Positions 13,481 to 38,628 of a DNA stretch of 64,000 nt are shown here, one piece after another. This DNA comes from Flaccisagitta enflata (taxonomy: Eukaryota; Chaetognatha; Sagittoidea; Aphragmophora), in NCBI GenBank assembly GCA_965153355.1, contig OZ231126.1, forward strand, positions 9,610,001 to 9,674,000. The letters run 5' to 3'. The translations under genes were made by a program, and so were the position numbers. The first letter of the stretch is position 1; each line of letters opens with the position of its first letter. Below the pieces are notes generated by a model that did no database searches, was not told the DNA's origin, and saw only the letters and a list, made by a program, of their open reading frames with translations.

Positions 13481-13528
13481 AAATTCTACGCCTTTATCTT
13501 GTGACCCGCTGCCTCAGCCAATGACAGG
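13477..13528 (+). repeat. Upstream copy of a 52-bp promoter-proximal block
   Basis: This block matches 14352-14403, including the CCAAT motif (here 13518-13522). Together the two copies bracket a foldback element and its internal satellite. Confidence 0.8.
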
Positions 13529-13727
13529 GGTGAATTTCCACGACACAGACAACTTCCGTCCGTCCGTCCCGAAGCTTCTCAAGCCTCTCAATCCAGCTCT
13601 CAGGCCTCAATCCAGCCTCTCAGGCCTTAAATTTGGCCTCTCAGGCCTCAAATCCAGCCTCTCAGGCCTCAAATCCAGTCTCCCAGGCCTCAAATCCAGC
13701 CTCTCAGGCCTCAAATGAGTCAAATCC

Positions 13728-14275
13728 AAAGGGCCTCAAATCCAAAGGGCCGATGTCCTGTAGGACACAGGGGTGAATTTCCATACGTACGTACGTACGT
13801 CCGTCCGTCCGTCCCCCCCCCCGAAGCTTCTCAAGCCTCTCAAATCCAGCCTCTCAGGCCTCAAATCCAGCCTCTCAGGCCTCAAATTTGGCCTCTCAGG
13901 CCTCAAATCCAGCCTCTCAGGCCTCAAATCCAGTCTCCCAGGCCTCAAATCCAGCCTCTCAGGCCTCAAATCCAGCCTCTCAGGCCTCAAATTCTGCCTC
14001 TCAGGCCTCAAATTCTGTCTCTCGGGCCTCAAATCCGGCCTCGTGGGCCTCAAATCCAGCCTCTCAGGCCTCAAATCCAGCCTCTTTGGTCTCTAATCCA
14101 GCATCTTGGGCCTTATATCCAGCCTCTCAGACCTCAAGTTCCCATTGAATAACATGGAAAATTGACAAAAAATTGAAAAAAATGCAAAATTCCTAAATGT
14201 GCCCTCTCAGGACGTATGGAAATTTACCCCTGTGTCCTACAGGACATCGGCCCTTTGGGGCCGCTGCCCTGCTCT
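13728..14275. mobile_element. Foldback element with 21-bp GGCCTCAAATCCAGCCTCTCA satellite core
   Basis: Inverted ends of about 50 bp: GGGCCGATGTCCTGTAGGAC near 13747 and GTCCTACAGGACATCGGCCC near 14240. Between them lie about fifteen units of a 21-bp repeat in one orientation. It separates the two promoter-block copies upstream of MACPF copy 2. Confidence 0.8.
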
Positions 14276-14351
14276 CACTCCACTTCTTTAGCTAATCACT
14301 CCAAGCAGGGCATCGGGTACCGCTGACCATGTGCGATCCTTGGATGACTTG

Positions 14352-14461
14352 TTACAAATTCTACGCCTTTATCTTGTGACCCGCTGCCTCAGCCAATGAC
14401 AGGACTGAGCCTTTTCTGTCACGACCACAGACAACCTCAAGCTTTCCGCACGTAACTGAAG
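14352..14461 (+). promoter_or_regulatory. Putative proximal promoter of MACPF copy 2, with CCAAT motif
   Basis: The 110 bases before the start codon contain CCAAT at 14393-14397 and no clear TATA box. The 52-base block 14352-14403 is repeated almost exactly at 13477-13528, on the other side of a foldback element. The promoter function is inferred from position and the CCAAT motif only. Confidence 0.4.
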
Positions 14462-27326
<12,865 letters not shown>

Positions 27327-28053
27327 ATGGAAGTTATTCCAGAAAGCGATTCAGTCCCAGTTGCTGCAGAGAGCAGACAGATGGAAGTTGCTACAAAGAG
27401 TAACGAGAAAATGGAAGTTGCAACAGAGAGAAACGAAAAGATAGAAGTTGCGGTAGGAAATCGACACGGACGGACGGAGGTCACAGCATGCAGCAAACCG
27501 ATGGAAATTGCCGCAGACAGCTTACAAATAGACGGTATGACAGAGAGCAGACCGACAAACATCGCGACTGAAGGAAACAAAGCAGGCAATCATAAAGTGG
27601 TTGAGTTTGGCGTTGACGAAGAAGAAATGCCCTCGAGGCCTCCTAAAGAGAGGAAGCTTCAGAACGGAGGTGGTAGAGGAGGAGGAAGGGGTGGGAAAGG
27701 AGGAAGATCTAGAAGACGAAGAAGAAGCATGAGCAGCGCGGATAAGGCGCATGTAGGAAATGGCGCAGATGGCGGAGATGCCGCAGCGCAGTCAAGTGGC
27801 GGACCGTCATCCAACGCTCCGTCGACCAGCGCCGGCCCTAAGGGCAAGCCAGAAGACGAACAAAGCAGCAGCGGAGGAGGAGGAGGAGCGGCGGCGGCAG
27901 CAGGGAAGAAGAAAAAACCAAGAAGACGTCAACGTCATAAACGAGGAGGAAGACATTCACATCAACAAAACCATAAATGGAAACCTTATGATAAGCTCAC
28001 CTGGGCAGAAAGGAGGGCACTTGAGGTGGGTGGATGTGTACGTTTGCGTGTGC

Positions 28054-28112
<59 letters not shown>

Positions 28113-30579
28113 GCAAGGGTATGCAACTAGATCCAAAACGTATACTACTATACATGTATATCAGGAACGGGAAACTCGTCGTGCGTTACGCGTGCGTCAA
28201 GAGCGGTTCGCCATCGGACTTCCGGTGGCCCCTTACAACACGACGCAATTCCTCATGGAAGACCACAACAACGACGGAGGAGAACCCAAACTCACTCCTC
28301 CGCATCTCATACCCAAAAAGAAAGGCGAGTTTAGACACACAGACAGACGAGAGTTTCAAGTTTCAGCTTTTGTTTCATTTAATGAAATAATTTCTTTCGA
28401 CCCAGGGGTGTATATAGTTGAGCGGCTTTTGATTTTATTCCCCCCCCCTGCCTTTGATTTTCTTCCCCGCGACGCATCGCGTTGCATTACAAAATCTTTG
28501 ATTTTCTTCCCCTCAAAGCAATAAAACAGTATATTTTAGGTTCAAATAGTGTTAAATTGTATTGTAGTAATTGCATTTTACCTTTTAGTACTACCAAAAG
28601 TTTTCTTTTTTCTTTTTTTCAAACTTTTGATTTTCTTCCCCATCTCCAAACTAGGGATGTGGAAGCGATTGACCGCTTCCATTTTGGAGGGTGGGATAGC
28701 TACTAGTATTTGAACTACAAAATGGAAGCGGAAGCGGAAGCGGTGGAAGCGGCACTTAAATCGACCGCTTCCACATCCCTACTCCAAACCCTTTGATTTT
28801 ATTCCCCCCCCCACCGGGGGGGGGGAGGAATACTCAACTTTATACACCCCTGTTTCGACCCAAAACGGAGATATACTATCTAAAAAATAGAAATGTTCCC
28901 GCACGTTTTGATGCATAGATCCTAAACGATTTAAATAATTTTGAAAAAATCGGTGATCAAATTAAAGCCCTTCAAATTTCCAAGCGAATTGTGCAAACCG
29001 CGTGTCTCTATCTCAATGGGCTTAAAAGTTATTTCACTTTGAATGAAATTGTTCCTTTTGAAAGTTTCTTTAAAACATGTGCCGCGGATTATTAAGTTAA
29101 GAATTAAAAGCAAGAAAAACATACTTCTGGTTGGCCGATCATGATAAAATTTTTACTGTAGTAGGACAAAGGTTTGGAAACTCTCCACTTCAAATTTTAG
29201 CACACCAGGCCGACAAGAAGTATGCTTTTCATACTTTTTTTTGTGTGTGTGTGTTTTCCGCCAAAATTTGGCGCATCTGTCTGGAGGCCTGGTATGTCAT
29301 CACTTCAAACTTTACAAATCGCTTCCCTGACCAATGGCGGCCATAATTTAGCTAGAAGGAACCCACACTATTAATTGATAGATTTGTGATTGACTGGTAT
29401 TTGTTAACAAGTCAATAAATTGATTGAATTCAGAGGTGGGAACATTTCCATTTTTTAGATAGTATGTGGTCTCTACATTCTACGCCTCAATGAACGAAGA
29501 CATTTCTCTCTTTACATTTAATCCAGTCTCACATAAAATTGAGTCAAAATCTGGAAATCAATCTCGTAATTGACTAGTTTGCTATTCCTTCAGGCCCCCG
29601 CGAGCGTCGTTGCTCCGCGCCTGGTGGCAGCGGCGATGAGGTGGTTGATGGATCGGCTCCCGCTTGTCCCGGTGGAGACCAATGCCAATGTCCGGAAGCG
29701 TCCGAGTCGAGTGAATATGAATACGACGACGACTACGTCGACTCGGCATTCCTAGCAAAGGAAGAGGAGGAATTCTCGCAGGTGTCATTTTGGTTATGAA
29801 TTTCATGCATACATAATCACAAATATACATAGACACAAACATACATACGTATTACAAACATACACAGATACATACAATCCAGTATTTATAAAACCGAATC
29901 TCGATTCGCCGAGCTCAAAGCCTGGTAACAACCTTTCCTTTCCCACCCCCCCCCCCACCCCCCACGGAATTCTCCACTCAGGTTTATGATAAAATTCACG
30001 CGGAGAGCTTACACAACATGTCGAAGAATCAACTGGTCATCGAATACATGGAACTCGAGGCCAAGTTGGAGGAAATGACCAAGAACATACGCAGAGGTGA
30101 GAATTATGATATGATGATATTGCGATTTATTCAAAACGCATTTCATGCATGGTACAGATTCACTGCTTGCTAATAACGTCCCATTGCAGAGGATTCTCCT
30201 TGGCCGATTGGACAAAGGGCGTACCATGGAGGGAATGGTGATGGAGGACCAGTCTTCAACTACAACACACCGCCACCCGTCAGAAGCGCCACCACCACCA
30301 CTACATCCAGTAAGACCCGATATTTTTAAAAATCGGCTCACTGTTAATTGCAATCGCAATTCTCTGGACGACCCATCTTTACTTTTTGTTTCGTTTCCCA
30401 ATACAGCCGAAGAAGAATTGACCACCTTGCGGGAAAAAGTAGAAATGTTGGAGAAGGAAAACAAAAGAATGAAAGAAGAAATGCGTCGTCTTTGCAGCCT
30501 CAGCGTCGCGGCTGCCATCGCGTCAGACGTGACCACCGATCTAGATGACGGAGGAGGAGGAGGAGGAGACGAACTGTAA
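27327..30579 (+). CDS. HEXIM: HEXIM protein, P-TEFb (CDK9/cyclin T) inhibitor
   Basis: Six exons: 27327-28025, 28165-28324, 29594-29781, 29982-30096, 30190-30309 and 30407-30579. They sum to 1455 bases, 484 residues plus TAA. HEXIM binds 7SK (or similar) RNA through an arginine/lysine-rich motif and then holds P-TEFb inactive in the nucleus. Residues about 194-233 contain the basic motif (KKKKPRRRQRHKR) followed by WKPYDKLTW. PYNTTQF, the family's P-TEFb-inhibitory motif, is at residues 256-262. An acidic tract lies in exon 3. Exon 4 has the conserved SLHNMSK-x2-L-x2-EYMELE segment, and exon 6 is a leucine/glutamate coiled coil for dimerisation. The N-terminal 190 residues are low-complexity and longer than in vertebrate HEXIM1 (359 residues in human). 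In-frame stops lie just upstream of the ATG. Exon 2 appears to end in a GC donor. Confidence 0.95.
28055..28111. repeat. (GA)n microsatellite just inside HEXIM intron 1
   Basis: It begins 30 bases after the exon 1 donor and fills about 40 percent of the short (139-bp) intron. Confidence 0.95.
28403..28852. mobile_element. hAT-like MITE with 8-bp target duplication (HEXIM intron 2)
   Basis: Ends CAGGGGTGTATA and TATACACCCCTG form a terminal inverted repeat. The 8-base TTTCGACC flanks both sides exactly (28395-28402 and 28853-28860). Related copies are at about 375-513 and 38248-38535. Confidence 0.85.
28652..28781. mobile_element. hAT-like MITE nested in another MITE
   Basis: Terminal inverted repeats TAGGGATGTGGAAGCG and CGCTTCCACATCCCTA are flanked by the perfect 8-base duplication CTCCAAAC (28644-28651 and 28782-28789). 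Related fragments lie near 3003-3147 and 58915-59000. Confidence 0.87.
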
Positions 30580-30709
30580 GAGTAACGCCAAAGATCAATG
30601 TTAAATTCAAGAACCACATTCTCTTGTTTTATTGTTTAATACTTGCCCTTGTTTATCATGTATTCACCCAAGAAGGAGTAACCCACGGAAAAAAACAAAA
30701 TTCCATTGA

Positions 30710-30715
30710 AATAAA
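30710..30715 (+). terminator. Polyadenylation signal AATAAA of HEXIM
   Basis: A canonical AATAAA lies 131 bases after the HEXIM stop codon. It is the first such hexamer seen downstream. Confidence 0.6.
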
Positions 30716-30821
30716 CGGACCATGAATGATAATCAGCGCTATTTATTTTTCTTTTTTTATAACGCCTAAAAAGAGAGATGTTGGCAATTTAAATTAGACA
30801 AGCCATTCATTAGCAGTGACA

Positions 30822-31027
30822 CATAAAGTGACGCTGGGTCACAGCATAGTTTTCTCTGGACAGGGGCGTCCTACCCCCATCCACATCCAATACCACAACC
30901 TCACATTCACAAAAACTATCTTAAACGTCTGTTTTCCCACTTTTGTATTCAAAGTCACAGACCAACGAACGGTCCTGTGGACGTGGAGACAAAACCTTTT
31001 AAAAGAGTTGCGTATCCGCGACTATTA
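30822..31027 (+). mobile_element. HINE-like short element, TTGCG class, decayed
   Basis: GTGACGCTGGGTCAC palindrome, ACAGGGGCG stretch, CCACTTTT, and a terminal AGTTGCGTATCCGCGACT. It lies just downstream of HEXIM. Confidence 0.6.
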
Positions 31028-31329
31028 AACGCTTTGGAAGGCCTTAAGCAACTGATATGATGGAATGATCGAGACAGCGACTGATGGAATCGTGTGAAGC
31101 AAGTTATGAATGAAAGATTAGCAATTTCAAAACGAATGTGCCAAGGCATGAATGTAGGAAGGTGGTTGGACTGAGGAAGTCGGGATTAGCCGTATAGCCC
31201 AGCATTAACGTTGGCGTGACTAACGGACGGACAGACGAGATCTCTTTTAGACGTGAGAGGCTGCACTTAGAAAAAAGGTTTCATGAGAGCAACGTTGCAT
31301 GCACGGGTTGGAACTTACAATCGACACAT

Positions 31330-31526
31330 AACTAATGAAGCGGGGTTGACATTATTGTTCTGGACTGGTGGGCAGGGGCATCCAACCCCCATCCACACCC
31401 CATGCACCAACACAAACACCCATAAAAAAAACATCTTAAACGCTTGTTTTTCCACTTTCCAACTCGTGCGTTACGGGCAGACCGACGGACAAAGCCTCTT
31501 ATAGAGTTGCGTGTCCGCAACTAAAA
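31330..31526 (+). mobile_element. HINE-like short element, TTGCG class
   Basis: It ends CTCTTATAGAGTTGCGTGTCCGCAACTAAAAAA. Its 3' flank of about 85 bases reappears after a different element ending at 33637. Confidence 0.7.
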
Positions 31527-31609
31527 AATGACAATGAGGCAAAGGAATAAACAAAAGTCTCCCCGGTTTCTTAAGGACCTCAAAATCACAAACAATAAAA
31601 ATATCCACA

Positions 31610-33127
31610 ACTACATAACTTCATACTACATACTTAACATACTACACACTTACTACATACTTACATACTACATACTTACATACTTACCTAATTACATACT
31701 TACATATTTACATACTTGCATACATACATACTAACATATTCACTACATACTTACATACATACTACATACTTACATACTTACATACTTACATACATACTTC
31801 ATACATACATACTTACATACATACATACATACTTACATACCTACATACTTATTACATACATACATACTTACATACATACTCACATACTTACATACTTGCC
31901 TACATACCTACTTACATACATACTTTCATACATGCCCACATCCATACTTACCTACATACTCCTACATACATTACATACTTACATACATACTCACATACCC
32001 ATGCCACACATACCCATATGTTCCCACATACCCCATACTTACATACTTACCTACATACTACATACTTACATACTTACATGCCTACTTACATCTTACATAC
32101 ATACCATGTAATACTTACATACTCACCCATACTCACATGCTTACATACATACTTACATACCCATACTTACATACTTACATGCCTACATACATACTTACCA
32201 CATACTTACATACATACTACATACTTACATACTTCCATCCTACTTACATACTTACATACATACCCACCTACATGCCCACATACTTACACGCACATACTTA
32301 CATATTTACATACATACTTACCTACATACTTACATACTTACATACTTACATACACATACTTACATACATACCCACACATGTATACTTACCTACATACATA
32401 TACATACTCACATACTTACATGCTACTGCCACATATACATACCACATGCCACATACTTACATGCCACATACCCACATACACCTACATACTCATGTACATA
32501 CAACTTACATACTTACTTACATACTTACTTACATACTTACTTACATACTTACATACTTACATACTCACATACCTACATACTTACATACTTACTTACATAC
32601 TTACATACTTACATACTTACCTACATACTCACATACTCACATACTCACATACTTACAAACTTACATACTTACATACATACTTACATACTTACATACTTAC
32701 ATACTTACATACTTACATACATACTTACATACTTACATACTTACATACTTACATACTTACATACTTACATACTTACATATTTACATACTTACATACTTAC
32801 ATACTTACATACTTACATACTTACATACTTACCTACATACTCACATGCTTACCTACATACTTATATACTTACATACTTACATGCTGCCATACTTACACAC
32901 CTACATACTCATACTACCTACTCACATACTTACATACTTACATACTTACATACTTACATACTTACGTACTTACATACTTACGTACTTACATACTTACTTA
33001 CATACTTACATACTTACCTACATACTCACATACTTACATACTTACGTACTTACATACTTGCATACATACTTACTTACATACTTACATACTTACCTACATA
33101 CTCACATACTTACATACTATCTCTGAA
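31610..33127. repeat. TACATACT-type satellite, about 1.5 kb
   Basis: Irregular array of TACATACT, TACATA and CATACTTA units. Long frames through it encode only Tyr/Leu/His/Thr periodic peptides and are repeat artefacts. Confidence 0.95.
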
Positions 33128-33720
33128 AGTTACATACTACAACCTTATACTACATAACTTCATACTACAACTTCATACTTCATAACGTCTGTCCCAAAAA
33201 AAGTTAGATTCTGAACCAATAACGAGTGTCCAATAAAAAGTTGACAAAATACCCAAAATTCTCAAAAATACCCAAAAAGTTAACAAAATACCCAAAATAC
33301 CCAAAATACCTAAGTTTTCCCAAAAATACCCAAAAATACCCAAAGGTTCCCCAAAATTCCCCAAAATACCCAAAAATAATCAAAAATACCCACAAGAACC
33401 CAAAAATATCTTAAAATATCCTAAAGTACCTTAAGTACTTAGAATAACTTGAGTACCTTAAAGTACCCTGAAGTACCCTAAAGTCCCCTGAAATACCCTA
33501 GAGTACCTTAAATTACCTTAAAATACCTTAAAAAGTCATAATTTTAACAATGTGACGGACCGACGGACGGACGGACGGACGGACAGACCGACCTACCGAC
33601 CGACACGGCAAGGTGTAGAGTCGCGTGCACGCGACTAAAAATGACAATGAGGCAAAGGAATAAACAAAAGTCTCCCCGGTTTCTTAAGGACCTCAAAATC
33701 ACAAACAATAAAAATATCCA

Positions 33721-35013
33721 GGATCATGTAACAATTGTGGGATTTTACCATCCACTTCGTACTACTATATTGGAAAAAAAAATCTTCTGCCCTGTAATAA
33801 AAACATAAACGTCGGCATGAAAAATTATATAAATCAGTTACAAATCTCTGAATAATTAATGTTAGCTCCCTTTGACTGAATCAGGGTCACCATTTGTCAG
33901 GGAAAGGATTTGTGGAGCTTCTTGATGTTTTTTGGAGTTATTGGTCACCCAATCATTCTCACAAATTTTTTTAATTTCTTCGCCCCCTACTTATGCACTC
34001 ATAGCCACCAGAAGACACATCAAATTGTGAAAAAATCAGTGACTTAGATGAAGCCCTTCAAATTTGCAAGCTGTCTATGCAAACCGCATCTGTCTAGCTC
34101 ATTACGTGTAGAAGAGATTTAAAAAACAGTAATGTGATCTCATTTAAAGTTTGTATAGAAATGGCACAAGCGAAGTTGAAGTATTTCAATCAAAGTTGAA
34201 TAACTTTTATATGCATCCAGCTAGAGGGATGTGGTTTGTGTAAATCTCTTGCACGTTTCTTGGGCTTTAATCAACTCACCAATTTTTCATGATTGGTCGA
34301 TTTTAATCAGATATACAAGTAAACGTGCCGGAAGATTTTTTTTTCCAAGATAGTAGATCAATTTTGACCCCAGGACTCCGAATCTGCAGTCAAAATGGTC
34401 TCAGGTCAATATCTGATGATCTACCGCTTCATATCTCAGGTTAAACCACTACATAAGGTCAAATTTTCAAAATTGGAAATTCGTCCATCGAATTGCAGAT
34501 TCAAAGTCCCTGCAAAAAGCCCTAATGTCTTTCTTTTTTTGAAATTTTGATTGGAATACAATCAAAATTAGTGTAACATCAACAAGGCCGGATACACGGC
34601 AATTCAGTCGCGAACGATTGGGCAGGAAGAGCAATGCGAAAACCGCTCGGAATTCAAAAATGTGACCTACCGACCAACCGACCTACCGACTGACCAACCT
34701 ACCGACCAACACGGCAAGATGTAGAGTCGCGTGTCCGCGACTAAAAACAGAGTAAAATTGTTCACATGTCTAAAATCGGCCTTACTTTGATTGATAGTCA
34801 AAATTGACTATGTTCCAATCAAAATTTGAAAAACTCTTTAATTTGAAAGTTTTTTGAGAATTTAACCTTATATACTATTTTGAACTGAGAAATGTAGCAG
34901 TAGCCTTTCAAAATCCTGACCTGAGACCATTTTTGGCTTCGGATTCGGATTTCTGGGGTCAAAATTGGTTCAGTAGGGATGGATGTTAAAATCCCACAAT
35001 TGTTACATGATCC
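33721..35013. mobile_element. Long palindromic element with nested insertions
   Basis: GGATCATGTAACAATTGTGG at the left is inverted at the right end. The arms pair again further in (TTTTGACCCCAG, ATGGTCTCAGGTCA). A second inverted pair at about 33763 and 34357 bounds an inner insertion, and a HINE-like element sits at 34580-34746. Confidence 0.7.
34580..34746 (+). mobile_element. HINE-like short element, TCGCG class
   Basis: AACAAGGCCGGATACACGGC start, AGTCGCGAACG arm, CCTACCGACC core and hairpin AGTCGCGTGTCCGCGACT. It is nested in the palindromic element 33721-35013. Confidence 0.75.
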
Positions 35014-35929
35014 CGAATGTTTTAATCACGAACATGGCCAAGTAGGATGGACAGAGCCTCTTGAAGAACGTGCGTTGGCGCATGTAAAAAGATTTTGGAC
35101 AAAGTCAAAGTACCGAAACAACCGGCAGCTTAAGTGACTGGTAGAGCGCGACCCAAATATCTTTCGGCGGTTTTAAGGCTGAGTTTTGGGTTTGAGAATA
35201 CAGTTGAACCCCGCTCTGACGGACCCGCTTCTAACGGAATTCCGCTTATAAAAGATACCTACTATTGTCCCTTCAATCTGTTACCTATTATCTTTTATTT
35301 TGGCTGTAACAGAATTCCACCTATAACAGATAAACAGTCAGTGGACAAAACGACAGTTGTGTATATTGCTTTAGCATGTCATAATTCTGTAGTAAGGTAA
35401 TTTTAACACAATGATATTGCTGAGAATAAAAATGTTTTTCATCATTTAAATGTTCTGATGTTTGAAATATTCCCAAGAGTAAAAATGACCGTATCAAAAT
35501 TGAGGATTTATTAAATATTAAAAAGGTTAAAAAGTTACTTGATAAAAAGCGTATTAAAACTTAATGATATATTACTGTAATTATTCGAAGCTAATTTAAG
35601 ACCTTTTTTAAATGCTACAAGACATTCATCTTTCTGAAAATTTCACCCTTGGTCAGTTTGTGGCCTACCCAAATTTTGAGGTGTAACCAATGCGGCAATA
35701 TGCTACTCCCGCTAGATTTTCACTCCCGGCTATCTCTCCAACCACTTCTGGCTTCCAACTCCTTTCTTCCCGGCACTTAGTCCATTCCTCTCCACTTATC
35801 TCCTCCAACTTCTCTCTTGCCCCTCCCCAGACTCCTCTTCTGTAATTCCCGCCTCTTCCCTCTCCCACTCTCTAACTCTCCCGCCAATCCTGCTCTCCCC
35901 TCCTGCTGCTACTCCTACCCTCCCGCTAT

Positions 35930-36220
35930 TCCGCCCATCCGGCTATTCCGCCAATCCCGCTCCTCTCGCTCCTCCCGCTCCCGCAACTCCCGCTCCTCCC
36001 CCAGTAACTCCCGCTCCTTCCGCTTCCGCAACTCCCGCTCCTCCCGCTTCCGCAACTTCCGCTCCTCTCGCTTCCGCAACTCCCGCTCCTTCCGCAACTC
36101 CCGCTCCTCCCGCTTCCGCAACTCCCGCTTCCGCAACTCCCGCTTCCGCAACTCCCGCTTCTCCCGCTTCCGCTCCACTCGCACCCGCAACTCCCGCTCC
36201 CGCATTTCCCGCTTTCCAAA
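35930..36220. repeat. CTCCCGCTTCCGCAA minisatellite
   Basis: About 290 bp of C-rich units on the plus strand, followed to 36545 by an A/G-rich tract. Confidence 0.9.
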
Positions 36221-36974
36221 CTTTTGTAAAATCAAAAAAGAGAGAGAAAAAAAAAGAAGAAAATGAGAAACGACGAAAAAAAAGAGAAAAAAGACAAAGA
36301 AACAAACAGAGAGAACAAAGAAAATAGGAGGAGAGAGAAAAGGATTAGGTGAAGGACGAAAGATGGAAATGATGAAAGAAAGAAACCAATGGAAAGAAAA
36401 AAAGAGAGAAAGGAAGACATAAAAAAAAGAAGGGAAACGGGAAAAAAACTAGGAAGTAGAAATGGAAAGCAGAAAGAAGGAAAGAAAGAGAAAAAGAAAA
36501 AAAAAAGAAAAAAAGAAAAAAAGAAAAATAAAAAAGAAACGAACAAACAAACAAACAGATAGTCGCGTGCTACGCAAATCTACTACCAGAATTTAAAAAA
36601 ACGCAACTTTTTGATAAAAGAGCTTGAATTGGACTCAATTTTTCTTCTGAGTAGCTTTTTGCGAGCTGGTTTGGTTTATTGGAGTTTCTGTGCATCATAT
36701 CAATGAGTTTTAGCCATCAGAATCAAGTTGACGTAGAGAAACAGCCATGCTAAAGTGACATGTACTCAACTTATTTTCGCCTTTGATTTTGAGTTCAATC
36801 CATAACGATCTTAAAGGTTTTATCACATTAAATTATAGTCGGTGCTTCATTTTTCATCATAGACATTGAGGAACTCAAATATAGGAACTATAAAAGCAGA
36901 CAGCTTGGGTAGAACAATGCTCGATTGCTCATGGCAGTGCAATAACTCTATCATCTTCACCTCAAAACATCCTT

Positions 36975-37475
36975 TTTGGGCAGCGGCCCCGAAGGGGTCG
37001 ATGACCTATGCTTTCACACATATGGGGGATTTTCTCCTTCTTCTCCTCCTTCTTCTAAGTCTCCCCCCCCCTCAAATCCCAGCTCCGAGGACTAAATTCC
37101 AGTCTCGAGGCTCAAATCCCAGTTTTGAGGCCCACATCCCAGCGTCAAGGCCTAAATCCTTACCTCAAGGCCTAAATCCTAGCCTAGAGGCCCAGATTTC
37201 AGTCTTGAGGCCCAAATCTCAGCCTCAATGTCAAAATCACAGCCAAGAGGCCCAGATCCTGGCCTTGAGGCCCAAGACTCAGCCTCCAGGCTAGTATTTG
37301 GGCCTTGAGGCTAGCATTTGGGCCTTGAGCCTGGGATGTAGGCCTCAAGACTGGGATTTGAGCCTCGAGACTGGTAGGAGACAGATTTGAGGGGGATGGA
37401 GGAGGAGGAAGGAGAAGGAAAATCTCCCATAAGTGTACATGGCATGGGTCATCAATTTTTCAGGGCCGCTATGCT
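36975..37475. mobile_element. Foldback element, TTGAGGCC satellite type
   Basis: Left end GGGCAGCGGCCCCGAAGGGG; right end near GGGCCGCTATG. AGGCCCAAATCTCAGCC-like units on the left become inverted (GGCCTCAAGACTGGGATTTG) on the right. Confidence 0.7.
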
Positions 37476-37736
37476 CCTCCAGCTTCGCCACTCTTTTAGG
37501 CAAGGCACGAGTACCGCTGACCATCTAACGCTTTTGCGACTATTTTTCCTCTTTTTGCATTTTGAAATTTTGACTCATGCACCTTCATTTGAGTGTAACT
37601 TCTAAACGAATAAAGCTACAGATGTGGGATTGCGCTCAAAAGAAAGCCCTCGAAAAAAGCTTCAATTTGGTCACCAATAAGTCATGTCCCAAGTGAACCA
37701 AAGGCGCAAAAATTACCTATAGAAAAACTTGCGTTT

Positions 37737-37862
37737 TTTAGGTGCGACAAAGCACATCTATAACTGGCTGTGTCCGTTGGTCTGTCTGTCTGTCTGTGGG
37801 GTAACGCATTCATTCGACGATCCACACGTCGCACCTTATTGGCCTACTTGGCCTTGTTTTAA
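37737..37862 (-). mobile_element. HINE-like short element, GGTGCG class
   Basis: Reverse copy with hairpin-like GGTGCGACAAAGCACAT, CTGTCTGTCTG core, ACGTCGCACC arm and the GGCCTACTTGGCC palindrome before TTGTT. Confidence 0.6.
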
Positions 37863-38107
37863 TTCGCGTAGTACACCCCGCTTTGTCCATTGGTCGATCA
37901 GAGTCTGTAAGTCTGTCGTTCACATTTTACTTTTTCATGAATCTTGTAATATGACCTCACTGCCCCTACCCAAATGGCCTCGTGGCCTCAAATATGGCTC
38001 CTGCCCACCCGCACACAACTGGAGTAGCGATGTATCCGGCCTTGTTTGTTTCAGAAATGATTTGGTTTGAGTGAAGACATGGTCAATTTGAGTTTCGCAA
38101 TTGCTAT

Positions 38108-38628
38108 GTAACAAGTGACGCGGGTTCACAATATCGTTGCAGATGGGTAAGCAGGGGCATCCAACCCTCATTCTCACTCCAAACCCAACTCCATAAACAA
38201 ACATGCTCAAAAAGTATCCAGAATGCTCACTTTTTTACTTTTCAACCTAGGGGTGTATAAAATTGAGTCGCTTTTGATTCCCCTCCCCCTTTGATTTTCT
38301 TCCCCGTGAAGCATCGCATCATTTTTCAAAGTCTATAATTTTCTTCCCCATACGGCAGTGAAACAGTGTAGTTAAGGTTTGAATATTGGTAAATTGTGTT
38401 TTGATAATCAGTATTTATGATTTAGTACTGCCACAAGTTATATTTTCCCCCAATTTTCTTTTTTTCTCTTTTTCCTTCCCCATCTCCAAACTTACCAGAG
38501 GGGGGGGACTCAATTATATGCAGGTCTGTAGTTTGACTCGATCACCTCTACGGACCAATGAACAGACATACCCAAGGATAGACAAACGGACAAAGCCTCT
38601 TATAGAGATGCATGTCGGCAACTAAAGA
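38108..38628 (+). mobile_element. TTGCG-class element split by a hAT-like MITE
   Basis: The outer element starts AACAAGTGACGCGGG and ends CTCTTATAGAGATGCATGTCGGCAACT. At about 38248-38535 it is interrupted by a copy of the AGGGGTGTATA family (TTTTGATT and TTTCTTCCCC motifs). Confidence 0.65.

Noticed and set aside
13736-14152. CRISPR-like regular repeats
   Set aside because: The 21-bp units are contiguous without spacers, inside a foldback element of a eukaryotic genome.
31910-32720. Telomere-like repeat
   Set aside because: The unit is TACATACT-like, not TTAGGG, TTAGG or a known telomere type.
31716-33157. Open frames of 329-379 codons
   Set aside because: They are read-through of the TACATACT satellite and encode only periodic Tyr/Leu/His/Thr peptides.
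35134-35400. 88-codon frame with TTGAACCCCGC-like repeats
   Set aside because: The sequence looks like decayed DNA-transposon end sequence; no domain or splice context supports a gene.
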